Below, piece by piece: positions 1-10,263 of a DNA stretch of 15,880 nucleotides. The stretch lies in assembly GCA_964452085.1 (NCBI GenBank), contig CAYVKL010000020.1, positions 1 to 15,880 on the forward strand. Reading direction: 5' to 3'. Both the position numbers and the translations under genes were made by a program. Every line of letters begins with the position of its first letter. Position 1 is the stretch's first letter. Below the pieces are notes generated by a model. That model had not been told where the DNA came from, did not search any database, and saw nothing but the letters and a program-made list of their open reading frames with translations. The DNA is from Methanobacterium sp964452085 (GTDB lineage Archaea > Methanobacteriota > Methanobacteria > Methanobacteriales > Methanobacteriaceae).

Positions 1-606
1 ATAGTTATGCTCATTCAATATGGTCAAAATCTCTAATACGTTGTCTAAAGTTACTTCTACCCATATAATCGGTTTGTATCTTTTGATTGTTTGTTGAAGT
101 CCCCTTAAAACATTGATTTCAAAGCCTTCCACATCGATTTTCATTAAATCGATGGGATAATTTTTATTACTTAAAAAACTGTCACCAGACACGATTTTGA
201 TATTAGTTTCATCTTCAACAAATCTTAGAGAAGTTGCTCCCAGGTTATTTAAATCCTCTTTATCTATGATTGCAAATCCTTCTTTTTTTCCCAGCCCCAA
301 CTGATGTATTTCAACATTATCCAGTTTATTATCACTTATATTCTTCTTTAGAAGTCTAAAATTTCTTTCTATAGGTTCGAATGCGATTATTTTCTTTATA
401 TTTTCATTCTGTGACCAGTAAATAGTATGATTCCCTAGGTTTGCACCAATATCCAAAATTACTTCTACTTTATCAAAGTAGTTACTCCAATGTTCTAGTT
501 CAGCTATTTCATAAAATTCGTTGGTATTTTTTATAATAGAAAAAATATAATCCTTATCAAGACCATTTATGGTAAAATCCCTTAACTTAGTGCTATCTAT
601 ATTCAT
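1..606 (-). CDS. FkbM-family SAM-dependent methyltransferase, C-terminus cut by window edge
   Basis: This partial gene shows 202 codons and runs off the left edge without a stop. It has the Methyltransf_21 (FkbM) pattern. The SAM-binding motif I is DIGANLGNHT (residues 52-61), followed by the acidic-loop motif FEP (76-78). The later family motif is KIDVEGFE (156-163), followed by LRGL and a hydrophobic strand ending in WVEV. FkbM enzymes O-methylate sugars or other small hydroxyl substrates. Beside glycosyltransferases and a glycan exporter, methylation of a surface polysaccharide is the likely role, but the acceptor is inferred from context. The ATG at 604-606 was chosen because the family region follows it directly. 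No clear Shine-Dalgarno precedes it, while a TATA-like TTTATTAA lies at 635-642, so the mRNA may be nearly leaderless. It lies 142 bp downstream of the glycosyltransferase fusion on the same strand and may be co-transcribed with it. Confidence 0.88.
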   Translation of the reverse strand, partial: MNIDSTKLRDFTINGLDKDYIFSIIKNTNEFYEIAELEHWSNYFDKVEVILDIGANLGNHTIYWSQNENIKKIIAFEPIERNFRLLKKNISDNKLDNVEIHQLGLGKKEGFAIIDKEDLNNLGATSLRFVEDETNIKIVSGDSFLSNKNYPIDLMKIDVEGFEINVLRGLQQTIKRYKPIIWVEVTLDNVLEILTILNEHNY

Positions 607-678
607 GATAATCAATTTTATTCTGTTTTAATTTTTAATAAATCATACTATAGTTAGTAACAAGATGAATTCTTAGAT

Positions 679-711
679 GATATAATGGTTAAACAAGATA
701 TTATGGTTAAA
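679..711. repeat. Two 15-bp direct repeats, 18-bp period, upstream of the methyltransferase gene
   Basis: The sequences gatataatggttaaa (679-693) and gatattatggttaaa (697-711) differ at one base and are 18 bp apart. They lie in the 142-bp spacer between the two minus-strand genes, roughly 75-105 bp upstream of the methyltransferase start. A regulator binding site is possible, but the spacer is very AT-rich and chance cannot be excluded. Confidence 0.4.
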
Positions 712-748
712 TAATATTTTTGATATTTCTTTAAATCATTATTCGGAT

Positions 749-2740
749 TTAGATCGTCGGATTAGTTTTATGATTTTGAATTTCAGTATCTGCAATTTCA
801 TATGTAATATCTTTTTCAAATTCTAGTTTTAATTCTGCTACGAAGTTTTCAATGTTAAATTCATTTATAACATAATTTCGCATTTCTTCCATTAAATTGT
901 TGTATTTGTCTGAATCATTATATGTTGATATTATGCGGTCTTCAATTTCCTTTAGATTATCAAATATAATTTCTTCAGGATATATGTATTCCACACCGTC
1001 ACGCTTTAATAAAAGTGCGGGAGTTAAAGCAACAAGTCCTTCTGCTGGTGAAAGGTGAAAACTCTCAATATCACTCAGTGAAAGAACATACCCTAAATCA
1101 TTGAATACTTCTGAACGTTCCACCCACCCTTTAAATATTACAGAATCTTCCAAATGGTTTTCTTTTATAAAATTTTCACATTCTTCAAAATATGATCTTT
1201 CTATGGGGTCATTCCATATCCAGCCAAGGTTCCTGTAATTTTTTCCAATTAGGTAAAGTTTGAATTTTTCATCATGTTCTTTTAACATTTTCAGAAGTTT
1301 AAGACCCTTTAACATCCCTTTTAATTTAGGTATGTATCCTACAAGGGCAATGTTATGTTTAAAATCTCGGGTTTTGGTTCCGGAGTAGATATCTGTTTCA
1401 ACATAATTCGCTAATAAGATCATTTTCTGACGTGGGATTTTAAAACGATTTGCAAACAATTCCAAATAATAATAACTTACAGCTATTACTCCATCTACAT
1501 TTGTATAATCAATTTGATTTCCATAATCCCAATTTAATTCAAATCTATGAGCTCTGATAAAAAGTTTTTGATGACTCATTTTTCTTTGGGAGTACCATAT
1601 GGCGTTACCCAAAAGCCATTCACAAAAAATGAAATCTGCCCAATTTAATAATTCTAAACTTTTTGTTTCCTCATGGAAAGTGTGTTCTCTCCATTTATCG
1701 ATTTTGATATCATAATCGTTTTTTAGATATTTGAGGGCATCCTCAATAAACTTAAAATCATTTCCAACCACAAGAAGCCTTTTTTTAGATAGTTTTAGAA
1801 AATTTTCATAATTCGCATCTAAAATTGAATTATAAACTAATTCGTACCTTTCAGGGAGCGTTAAATTATTTTCTAAGTACTTGATATTCTTATTAAAAAA
1901 ATTACTAATTTTTCTGAAGGTTTTTTTAGAAATATTCCCATTAGAATAGATCAAGGAATTAATAATGTTCTTTAGTTGAGTAGAAAGTCTTAACTCATAA
2001 TAACTTATCCCGATTTTGTTAAGCTTTTTTTCAGCTAGTTCCCAAACATTTACCTGGTGCTTCAATTTCTCATCAAGGTTCTGGGGAGTAGTAGGAATAT
2101 TATTCACATCATTTGCCCTGTGATGATAATTAATAAATGAGTTATAATATCTTATTTTAGGTTTAGAGGAAAATAAATCAGCGTAAAAAATGATGTTTTC
2201 GTGGGATATGTAATTTTTATTAAAGGAAATACTATTTTTACAAATGAAATCTTTTTTAATTATAATATCCAAGGGAGTGCTTTCCCTGGCGATTATATTT
2301 CTCATTACATCTAACGGATTATTATTGTCACATACAATTTTACCTTTGTTTTCTACTACATTGCCGTTAACTAGTTTATAATAACCCTTTATACAGTCAA
2401 TATCATGCATATCTGCATATTTTACCATATTTAACAAATTTTCAACATTTATTTTGTCATTGCTATCTAAAAATGTGATATATTTACCATTGGCATTTTT
2501 AATACCAATGTTTTTGATATCAGATTCGGTTTTCTTTTTTTTCTCAACTTTAATAAGTTTTAGATTGACATGCTTTTTAGAGATATTTTTGACAATAGAG
2601 CGAGTGTTATCTGTAGAACAATTATCCACCACAATTAACTCAATTTTATCCCTGTAAAAATCATTTAATACTGATAAAACTGCTTTCCCGATGGTTTCCT
2701 GAGTATTATGTGCAGTTATAATTACTGAAATATCTTTCAT
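749..2740 (-). CDS. Bifunctional glycosyltransferase: N-terminal GT2 domain fused to C-terminal GT4-like domain
   Basis: The protein has 663 residues. Residues 3-230 are a GT-A fold GT2 domain: ISVIITAHN at the start, VVDNCSTDNT as the nucleotide-sugar strand, and FLDSND (90-95) where the metal-binding DXD is expected. Residues from about 320 to 640 resemble a GT-B, GT4-like enzyme. They begin with a Rossmann strand (KRLLVVGND) and contain IALVGYIPKLKG and an EX7E motif (ESFHLSPAE, 559-567) typical of retaining GT-B enzymes. The middle segment (230-320) is probably an alpha-helical linker. The fusion suggests two successive sugar transfers on one cytoplasmic polypeptide; donors and acceptors cannot be read from sequence. 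An upstream in-frame start at 2833 would add 31 residues. The ATG at 2740 is preferred because the GT2 domain begins there and AGGCGAT (2744-2750) sits just before it. It diverges from the ugd-wzm-wzt operon. Confidence 0.88.
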   Translation of the reverse strand: MKDISVIITAHNTQETIGKAVLSVLNDFYRDKIELIVVDNCSTDNTRSIVKNISKKHVNLKLIKVEKKKKTESDIKNIGIKNANGKYITFLDSNDKINVENLLNMVKYADMHDIDCIKGYYKLVNGNVVENKGKIVCDNNNPLDVMRNIIARESTPLDIIIKKDFICKNSISFNKNYISHENIIFYADLFSSKPKIRYYNSFINYHHRANDVNNIPTTPQNLDEKLKHQVNVWELAEKKLNKIGISYYELRLSTQLKNIINSLIYSNGNISKKTFRKISNFFNKNIKYLENNLTLPERYELVYNSILDANYENFLKLSKKRLLVVGNDFKFIEDALKYLKNDYDIKIDKWREHTFHEETKSLELLNWADFIFCEWLLGNAIWYSQRKMSHQKLFIRAHRFELNWDYGNQIDYTNVDGVIAVSYYYLELFANRFKIPRQKMILLANYVETDIYSGTKTRDFKHNIALVGYIPKLKGMLKGLKLLKMLKEHDEKFKLYLIGKNYRNLGWIWNDPIERSYFEECENFIKENHLEDSVIFKGWVERSEVFNDLGYVLSLSDIESFHLSPAEGLVALTPALLLKRDGVEYIYPEEIIFDNLKEIEDRIISTYNDSDKYNNLMEEMRNYVINEFNIENFVAELKLEFEKDITYEIADTEIQNHKTNPTI

Positions 2741-2743
2741 ATA

Positions 2744-2750
2744 ATCGCCT
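2744..2750 (-). promoter_or_regulatory. Shine-Dalgarno-like site deciding the start of the glycosyltransferase fusion
   Basis: AGGCGAT, one mismatch from the archaeal consensus AGGTGAT, lies three bases upstream of the ATG at 2740. No comparable site precedes the longer alternative start at 2833. Confidence 0.5.
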
Positions 2751-2795
2751 ATGGGGTTCAAATTTAATCTGACATAATTCTTTATTATTCTTTGG

Positions 2796-2803
2796 TTATA
2801 TAA
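2796..2803 (-). promoter_or_regulatory. Candidate TATA box for the glycosyltransferase fusion gene
   Basis: The minus strand reads TTATATAA here. Transcription would start near 2770 and give a leader of about 30 bases. Other TATA-like stretches at 2820-2833 and 2844-2859 are competing candidates, so the choice is uncertain. Confidence 0.3.
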
Positions 2804-2945
2804 GAAAAGATAAATAATTAGTTTATATATCAATTAATTAACTATTATATACATATATCCTCTTAATCAGTAATCTCTTTATTTAGTATTGATAATTGAG
2901 GTAATTAAGAAAAAAAGTCCACTAATATTTAGTTTATTGGGCTTG

Positions 2946-2954
2946 AAATATAAA
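2946..2954 (+). promoter_or_regulatory. Candidate TATA box for the ugd-wzm-wzt operon
   Basis: AAATATAAA lies 36-44 bp upstream of the ATG at 2990. This predicts a start near 2978 and a short leader that still contains the GTGAT ribosome-binding site (2982-2986). A stronger-looking TTTATATATC at 2822-2831 would need a leader of about 135 bases. Confidence 0.35.
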
Positions 2955-2989
2955 GGATAAAAATTAATTCCAGATTTCACAGTGATATA

Positions 2990-4324
<1,335 letters not shown>

Positions 4325-4326
4325 AT

Positions 4327-5127
<801 letters not shown>

Positions 5128-5152
5128 CTTCCCAATATAAATGATGGATTAC

Positions 5153-5158
5153 AGGTGA
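5153..5158 (+). promoter_or_regulatory. Strong Shine-Dalgarno that sets a TTG start for the ABC ATPase
   Basis: AGGTGA lies four bases before TTG at 5163. The nearby ATG codons at 5141 and 5144 are out of frame, so TTG is the supported start. Confidence 0.75.
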
Positions 5159-5162
5159 GACA

Positions 5163-5909
5163 TTGAAAGAAACTGTTATTAAGGTTGAAAATGTTGGAAT
5201 GGAATTTAATTTAAATAAACAAAAAACAGACAACCTTAAAGAATATGTTATTAAGTTTCTTAAAAGAGACCTGCATTATCAATGTTTTTGGGCCTTAAAA
5301 GGTGTTTCATTTGAAATCGAAAAGGGTGATAAATTTGGAATAATCGGATTAAACGGTGCTGGGAAAAGTACCCTCTTAAAAATTATTGCGAGGATCATGA
5401 AACCCACTGAAGGACGTATTCAGGTAAAGGGGAGTATGGTGCCGTTACTTGAGTTGGGAGCAGGGTTTGATCCGGATTATACTGGACGGGAAAATATTTT
5501 TCTTAAAGGTGCTCTATTGGGCTATAAAAAATCTTTTTTAGAAGAAAAATATCAGGAAATAGTTGATTTTTCAGAGTTAGAAGAATTCATAGATGTTCCC
5601 CTGAAAAATTACTCATCTGGCATGAGAGCACGCCTAGCCTTTTCCATTGCTACCATGGTGGAACCCCAAATATTAATCATTGACGAGGTTTTATCAGTGG
5701 GAGATGCTAAATTCCAGCAAAAAAGCAGAGATAAGATGAATTCGCTTTTGGAGGAGGATTCTACTGTCCTTTTTGTATCTCATTCCACTCAACAAGTGAG
5801 ACAAATTTGTAGCAAAGCCATATGGCTGCAGAAGGGTAAATTGACTAGTTATGGTCCTGTTGATAAAGTATGTGATGATTATGAAGAATTCATCAATGTA
5901 AAAGATTAA
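5163..5909 (+). CDS. wzt: ABC transporter ATPase for polysaccharide export (Wzt/TagH type, short form)
   Basis: The 248-residue nucleotide-binding subunit partners the permease upstream. Visible motifs are Walker A GLNGAGKST (62-70), the family-typical LLELGAGFDPDYTGREN (95-111), the ABC signature YSSGM (150-154), Walker B LIIDE with catalytic Glu175, and the switch His207 in VSHS. The aromatic and hydrophobic stretch before Walker A (CFWALKGVSFEIEKG) is usual for the Wzt/TagH/KpsT group. The protein ends soon after the H-loop region, so it lacks the C-terminal carbohydrate-binding domain of longer Wzt proteins that recognise a modified glycan end. Export may therefore not depend on terminal-cap recognition, or another protein may supply it. 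Translation starts at TTG, supported by the AGGTGA upstream. It is the last gene of the operon and converges on the first adhesin-like gene. Confidence 0.93.
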   Translation: MKETVIKVENVGMEFNLNKQKTDNLKEYVIKFLKRDLHYQCFWALKGVSFEIEKGDKFGIIGLNGAGKSTLLKIIARIMKPTEGRIQVKGSMVPLLELGAGFDPDYTGRENIFLKGALLGYKKSFLEEKYQEIVDFSELEEFIDVPLKNYSSGMRARLAFSIATMVEPQILIIDEVLSVGDAKFQQKSRDKMNSLLEEDSTVLFVSHSTQQVRQICSKAIWLQKGKLTSYGPVDKVCDDYEEFINVKD

Positions 5910-5934
5910 TTCTGGTAGATTAAGGTTATCATGG

Positions 5935-5949
5935 TTTTTTTTAAAAAAA
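5935..5949. terminator. Bidirectional T-tract terminator between convergent genes
   Basis: Eight Ts followed by seven As lie 26 bp after the ATPase stop codon and 27 bp beyond the stop of the opposing adhesin-like gene. Each strand thus has a T-run of 7-8, the usual archaeal termination signal. Further T-rich sequence continues on the minus strand side. Confidence 0.6.
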
Positions 5950-5975
5950 GAAGAATAAAAAGGGAAGGTGATTTT

Positions 5976-8900
5976 TTAGGTTGCTCCGGTAGTGAAGGTG
6001 AATACTTTGTTTACATTGGAGTTACCTGCTTGATCTGTTACTGCGAAGGTGTAGATTAGTAGCATGTATCTTGTGTTGGCTGCTAGTGGGCTGGTGGGTG
6101 TTATGGTTAATGTGTTTCCGCTGACGCTTTTGATGGTGTTTACCTGGATTCCACCGGTGACGGTTTTAAGGTAGATTAGGGTGAGATATTTGCCTAATAT
6201 GGGTTCGTTGAAGGTGGCTGTGATTACTTTGTTCCGAGGTATGTTGGTTGCGTAGTTAGCTGGATCTGTGCTAGTTACGTAAGGTTGTGCTCCTACACCG
6301 TAAGTTCTGCTCAGTGCAGTTGATGGATCACCTGCCATGTTAGTGACACACCCCGCATATAACAATAACAAGTATTTAGCTTCTCCCAAGGCACTATTTG
6401 GTGTTATGGTTAGCACATTACCTGTGATTGTTTTGGTGGTGGGTATTACTGTTCCGGTGCTGGTTTTTAGTACTATTAAATTGAGGTTCACTGCTTTGAT
6501 GGCTTCGCTGAAAGTGACTGTGAACACTTGATTTGAAGGCAGATTTACGGCATACTGGGCGGGATTAGTACTGATTACAGTAAGTCCTGAATTAATTGTA
6601 ACTGGAGTGTGCACAGTTTGACTATCAACTGTCCCAGATACATCAGCAACACCTGAAAATGGTCCACTTTGCAAAGTAGAATTAACAATTCCCTTAATCG
6701 TGTATGATGGCGTGTTTATTGTCCCTAATGTGGTGTTAAAAATCGAGGTTATTCTATCGGGAACATGACCACTTGTAGAATTGTGATAAATTCCATTGGA
6801 GTCATTTAACAAGTCAACTACAATATTAGAAGTGCCATATGTTGAAATTTGGACAGGGGATGCATTTATGGTAAGTACCATCCATATATCAGCTGTTCCA
6901 CCATTTATTCTACCTGCAATTGTTGGGCTGATTCCTGTAAAGTTATTGCCCCACCAATTATATCGAGCATTAAGGGTGCTGCCCTGGAAATAATTATAAA
7001 TATCGTAGTTATTGTTTCTAATAATTCTATTAAAAGTGATATTAGCCTGACCTTTATTGTATATGGCCCCACCATTACCAGAATTTACCGTGTTATTTTC
7101 AAAAGATGTACTGATTACATTAATGGCACTGTTTGCATCGTTGTAAATGGCCCCTCCAGATATTGATGCGGTATTTTGGTTGAATGTGCTGTAATTATTA
7201 GTTGTAGTGCCTAAACTGTATATTGCACCACCCCACTTAGCTGAATTTTTAGTGAATGTATTTTTGGTTCCATTGAGATTGCTGGTTTTGGTATTGTATA
7301 TGGCCCCACCATTGCCATTAGTTGCATTATTACTATAAAACGTGGTTGAAATCGCATTTACTATTCCAACGTTATATATTGCCCCTCCATTGCCACTAAA
7401 TGCAGTATTATTGGAGTAAGTGCTATTTGATTCAGTTAAAGTACTATTACTATTGTATATAGCTCCGCCAGTTACTGATGCAAGGTTTTCAGTGAAAAAA
7501 TTATCATTAACAATCAATGAACAATTGTTATTATAAATAGCCCCACCATAATCAGCTGTATTGTGTACATATGAATTATTAATTTCATTTAATACATTAC
7601 CTTTGTTGTAGTTTGCCCCACCATTTATTGCAGTGTTATCAATAAAAGTGCTGTTTGATGTTAATATTATGCTTTTAATATCATTATATTGAGCCCCACC
7701 GTTTGTGGCGTTGTTATCAACGAATGTATTGTTAATGCCAATCGATGTTGCGTTAATATTGTAAATAGCTCCACCATAAATAGAAGTATTATTTTTAAAT
7801 GTGTTGTTAGCTATATTAACAAGTGGAGTGCCCAGAAATCCATCGTTGTAGATGGCTCCACCACCCCAAGTAGCATGGTTCTGGAGGAATACATTGTCAT
7901 ATTCCGTGACAGTTGACGCAATATTATAAATAGCTCCACCCCAATAAGCCGCATTTTGGCTAAATGTATTATGGATTCCAGTTACGTTTCCTCCATTGTT
8001 ATAGATGGCTCCGCCCAGAGCAGATGATGTGTTATTAGAAAAAATGATAAAAGTATCAGTTACATTACCTGTGTTGAAAATTGATCCCCCATTACCGTTA
8101 GTGGCAGTGTTATTGGAGTAAGTGTTGTTATATTCACTTAAATTGCCCTTACTGTTGTAAATAGCACCACCATGGGATTGTGCGGTGTTTAGCCTGAATA
8201 AATTGTCATTTTGAGTCATAGAGCCTATATTATTGAAGATGGCTCCACCATAATTAGCGATGTTATGGATGAATGAATTATTAGTTCCTGTAAATTCATG
8301 GACTTGGTGATATATTGCTCCCCCGTTAGTTGCAGTGTTATCAATGAACGTATTACCAGACATAGTTGATTTACCATCACTGCAGATGGCTCCACCACGT
8401 TCGGTTGCGGTGTTGTTGGTGAATGTACTATTAGATGTGGTTAGTGTTCCATCGTCATTGTAGATGGCTCCACCGCGATTAGCTGTGTTATTTTGGAAAT
8501 TAACATCGTTCAAGGATAGAAGACCCAAATTTTTAATGGCTCCCCCATTGTTTGTATTCCCGTTTTGCAGTGTAAGGTTTTTTATGGTGACGTTCACTCC
8601 AGATTGAATGTTGAATATGTTGATTGTTCCTTGTGCATCTATTATAGTGTTGTAATAGTTAGCTCCGGTTATTGTCATGTTTTGGTTGATGTTTATGTTG
8701 GTGTTGCCAGTTCCGGTGTATGTTCCACTAGCTATGTTTACGGTTCCGCCATTGTTTACAGTTCCTGTGGCGTTTTTTATAGTTAATTTAGCTGTGTTCC
8801 ACGTGTAACCATTATTAGCGTCGTTTCCAGAGGATTTATTAACGTAAATGTTATCTCCAGCAGCTGCTACAGAGCCTGTGGAGTAGGAGAAAATCATCAA

Positions 8901-8990
8901 TAAACTAATGAGAATAAATGAAATAATTAGCACACTGCTTCTAGATCTAGTTGTTGAATTTGAACCTGCCTTCAAAATATAAGTAATCAT
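5976..8990 (-). CDS. Secreted adhesin-like protein: GGAIYN-repeat beta-helix with two C-terminal Big_5 domains
   Basis: The protein has 1004 residues. The N-terminus is a signal peptide or anchor: a basic stretch, a hydrophobic core (about 19-36) and Ala-rich VAAAGD. Residues from about 50 to 680 form a predicted right-handed beta-helix with about 20 copies of a GGA(I)YN motif spaced by roughly 24-40 residues. The pattern resembles Chlamydia polymorphic membrane protein repeats. Next comes RYNWWGNN and a segment with VDLLND and SGHVPD, which resembles the Ig-like linker of other methanogen adhesin-like proteins. Residues 805-900 and 901-1004 are two SbsA-type Ig-like domains. There is no C-terminal membrane helix, so surface retention must use the N-terminal anchor, the Ig-like domains or another partner. 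AGGGA just upstream supports the ATG at 8990. Binding function is inferred from the family, not shown. Confidence 0.88.
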   Translation of the reverse strand: MITYILKAGSNSTTRSRSSVLIISFILISLLMIFSYSTGSVAAAGDNIYVNKSSGNDANNGYTWNTAKLTIKNATGTVNNGGTVNIASGTYTGTGNTNININQNMTITGANYYNTIIDAQGTINIFNIQSGVNVTIKNLTLQNGNTNNGGAIKNLGLLSLNDVNFQNNTANRGGAIYNDDGTLTTSNSTFTNNTATERGGAICSDGKSTMSGNTFIDNTATNGGAIYHQVHEFTGTNNSFIHNIANYGGAIFNNIGSMTQNDNLFRLNTAQSHGGAIYNSKGNLSEYNNTYSNNTATNGNGGSIFNTGNVTDTFIIFSNNTSSALGGAIYNNGGNVTGIHNTFSQNAAYWGGAIYNIASTVTEYDNVFLQNHATWGGGAIYNDGFLGTPLVNIANNTFKNNTSIYGGAIYNINATSIGINNTFVDNNATNGGAQYNDIKSIILTSNSTFIDNTAINGGANYNKGNVLNEINNSYVHNTADYGGAIYNNNCSLIVNDNFFTENLASVTGGAIYNSNSTLTESNSTYSNNTAFSGNGGAIYNVGIVNAISTTFYSNNATNGNGGAIYNTKTSNLNGTKNTFTKNSAKWGGAIYSLGTTTNNYSTFNQNTASISGGAIYNDANSAINVISTSFENNTVNSGNGGAIYNKGQANITFNRIIRNNNYDIYNYFQGSTLNARYNWWGNNFTGISPTIAGRINGGTADIWMVLTINASPVQISTYGTSNIVVDLLNDSNGIYHNSTSGHVPDRITSIFNTTLGTINTPSYTIKGIVNSTLQSGPFSGVADVSGTVDSQTVHTPVTINSGLTVISTNPAQYAVNLPSNQVFTVTFSEAIKAVNLNLIVLKTSTGTVIPTTKTITGNVLTITPNSALGEAKYLLLLYAGCVTNMAGDPSTALSRTYGVGAQPYVTSTDPANYATNIPRNKVITATFNEPILGKYLTLIYLKTVTGGIQVNTIKSVSGNTLTITPTSPLAANTRYMLLIYTFAVTDQAGNSNVNKVFTFTTGAT
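5979..6580. repeat. Dispersed repeat, copy 1: Big_5 pair shared with 10369-10970
   Basis: This segment aligns with 10369-10970 at a constant offset of 4390 bp without net insertion or deletion. The first part is about 95% identical by eye, with exact runs of about 39 and 44 bp in 6032-6136. It encodes the last two Ig-like domains of the adhesin-like protein. Identity falls away upstream, in the unrelated beta-helix. Confidence 0.75.
7055..8560 (-). repeat. Array of about 20 GGAIYN-encoding repeats
   Basis: On the plus strand the motif is seen as recurring variants of tatggctccacca, about every 75-120 bp. Most units read GGAIYN. Deviants are GGAIKN, GGAICS, GGAIYH, GGSIFN, GGAQYN, GGANYN and GGAIYS. 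Between them lie short NNTA or NTAxxGG turns. The units are degenerate at the DNA level, so this is an old protein-level repeat and not a recent tandem duplication. Confidence 0.85.
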
Positions 8991-9030
8991 TTTCCCTATT
9001 TTCTATGAATTTTTGTTTATAATGTCTTTA

Positions 9031-9039
9031 ATACATAAA
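9031..9039 (-). promoter_or_regulatory. Candidate TATA box for the GGAIYN-repeat protein gene
   Basis: The minus strand reads TTTATGTAT about 41 bp upstream of the ATG at 8990. This predicts a short leader of about 17 bases containing the AGGGA ribosome-binding site. ATTATAAAC at 9016-9024 is closer than expected. Confidence 0.3.
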
Positions 9040-9247
9040 TTTAGGTAGTTATTACGCACGAATGTGTTTTTGTAGTTTGTTATTTGTCTGTAGTTGGTGT
9101 TAAATTTTTATTAGTAAATATTTTTGGATGATTAAGTAGGAGATTTTATGATGAATTTATCCACTTAAAAAGATTAATTTTTATTAAGATGAATATCTAT
9201 TGTAATAGGATTACTAAAAAAAGAGCCCAAACTATTGGTGAACTGAA

Positions 9248-10201
9248 ATGATTTTAACAGTTATAATACCCAACTACAATGGCAAAACTTTTTTAAAAGA
9301 GTGTTTTGAATCTCTCAAGAATCAGAACCATCAACAATTTGAAGTTATGGTAATTGACAACTCTTCCACTGATGGAAGTGCTGATTACATCAGAAAAAAT
9401 TATCCTGAATTTGTATTAATCGAAAATCAGGAGAACATTGGTTTCGCTGCAGCTGTTAACCAGGGAATAAAAGCTTCAAATTCAAAATATGTTTTCCTTT
9501 TGAATAATGATGTGGAGTTGGAAGGAGAATCTATTTCAAGTCTTTTAAAGTGTATTAAAAAGGATGAAAACATCTTTGCAGTTTCTTCCAAAATGATCCA
9601 GCATAATGATCCAACCAAAATGGACGATGCTGGAGATGAATACACTATTTTTGGCTGGACAAGGAGAGTGGGTTATGGGAAATCTCCAAATGGATATACA
9701 AAAGAAAGAGAAATTTTCAGTGCCTGTGCTGGTGCGGCAGTTTACCGGAGAAGTATTTTTGAGGAAATAGGATACTTCGATGAAAACTTCTTTGCCTACA
9801 TGGAAGATGTTGATATCAGTTACAGGGCCAGAATCAATGGTTATAAATGTTTTTACTGTCCCGTTGCTGTGGTATATCATGTAGGTAGTCTGACCAGCGG
9901 CAGTAGGTATAATGAATTTAAAATCAGATTAGCAGCCAGAAACAATGTTTATGTTCCCTACAAAAACATGCCCTGGCCTCAACTCATGGTTAATGCTATT
10001 TTTTTACTTTTAGGTTTTTTAGTGAAGTATCTATTCTTTTATAGGCAAGGATACGGCAAAATCTATTTCGATGGTTTGAAAGAGGGATTTAAATCCTTAA
10101 AAAAGATAAATAAAGTAAAATACAACAATAAAAATTTCAGAAACTATTTAATAATAGAATGGCTCCTAATCAAGAACGCCTTTAAATTTGTGTTTCTATG
10201 A
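9248..10201 (+). CDS. GT2 glycosyltransferase, rhamnosyltransferase-like (WcaE/RfbF type)
   Basis: The protein has 317 residues. The GT-A fold starts with TVIIPNYNG (4-12), then VIDNSSTDGS (35-44) and the NIGFAAAVNQGI motif typical of this COG1216-like group. LLNNDVE (84-90) occupies the DXD position, and MEDVDIS (185-191) is the expected acidic catalytic region. HVGSLTSG (211-218) follows. A hydrophobic segment at 247-265 (IFLLLGFLVKYLFFY) suggests membrane association near the C-terminus. It would transfer a sugar, often rhamnose in this group, from a nucleotide donor to a growing glycan at the cytoplasmic face; donor and acceptor are not determined. GGTGA at 9237-9241 fixes the start. It is a single plus-strand gene between two minus-strand adhesin-like genes, so it could serve the glycan cluster or glycosylate its neighbours; both are inference. 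Confidence 0.9.
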   Translation: MILTVIIPNYNGKTFLKECFESLKNQNHQQFEVMVIDNSSTDGSADYIRKNYPEFVLIENQENIGFAAAVNQGIKASNSKYVFLLNNDVELEGESISSLLKCIKKDENIFAVSSKMIQHNDPTKMDDAGDEYTIFGWTRRVGYGKSPNGYTKEREIFSACAGAAVYRRSIFEEIGYFDENFFAYMEDVDISYRARINGYKCFYCPVAVVYHVGSLTSGSRYNEFKIRLAARNNVYVPYKNMPWPQLMVNAIFLLLGFLVKYLFFYRQGYGKIYFDGLKEGFKSLKKINKVKYNNKNFRNYLIIEWLLIKNAFKFVFL

Positions 10202-10252
10202 AACTTCAACTCTTTGAAGAACAGTTGCTGGATCTTTTTAGGAATTATTAGG

Positions 10253-10263
10253 TTTATTTTTTT
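10253..10263 (+). terminator. T-tract terminator after the GT2 glycosyltransferase gene
   Basis: A run of seven Ts (10257-10263) preceded by ggttta follows the stop codon by about 55 bp. A weak CAACT/AGTTG inverted repeat at 10207-10227 lies between but is not directly joined to it. Confidence 0.4.

Noticed and set aside
2746..2833. N-terminal extension of the glycosyltransferase fusion, possibly a membrane anchor (MIYKLIIYLFLY)
   Set aside because: The GT2 domain begins immediately after the ATG at 2740, which has its own ribosome-binding site. The extension overlaps promoter-like TATA sequence and is probably untranslated.
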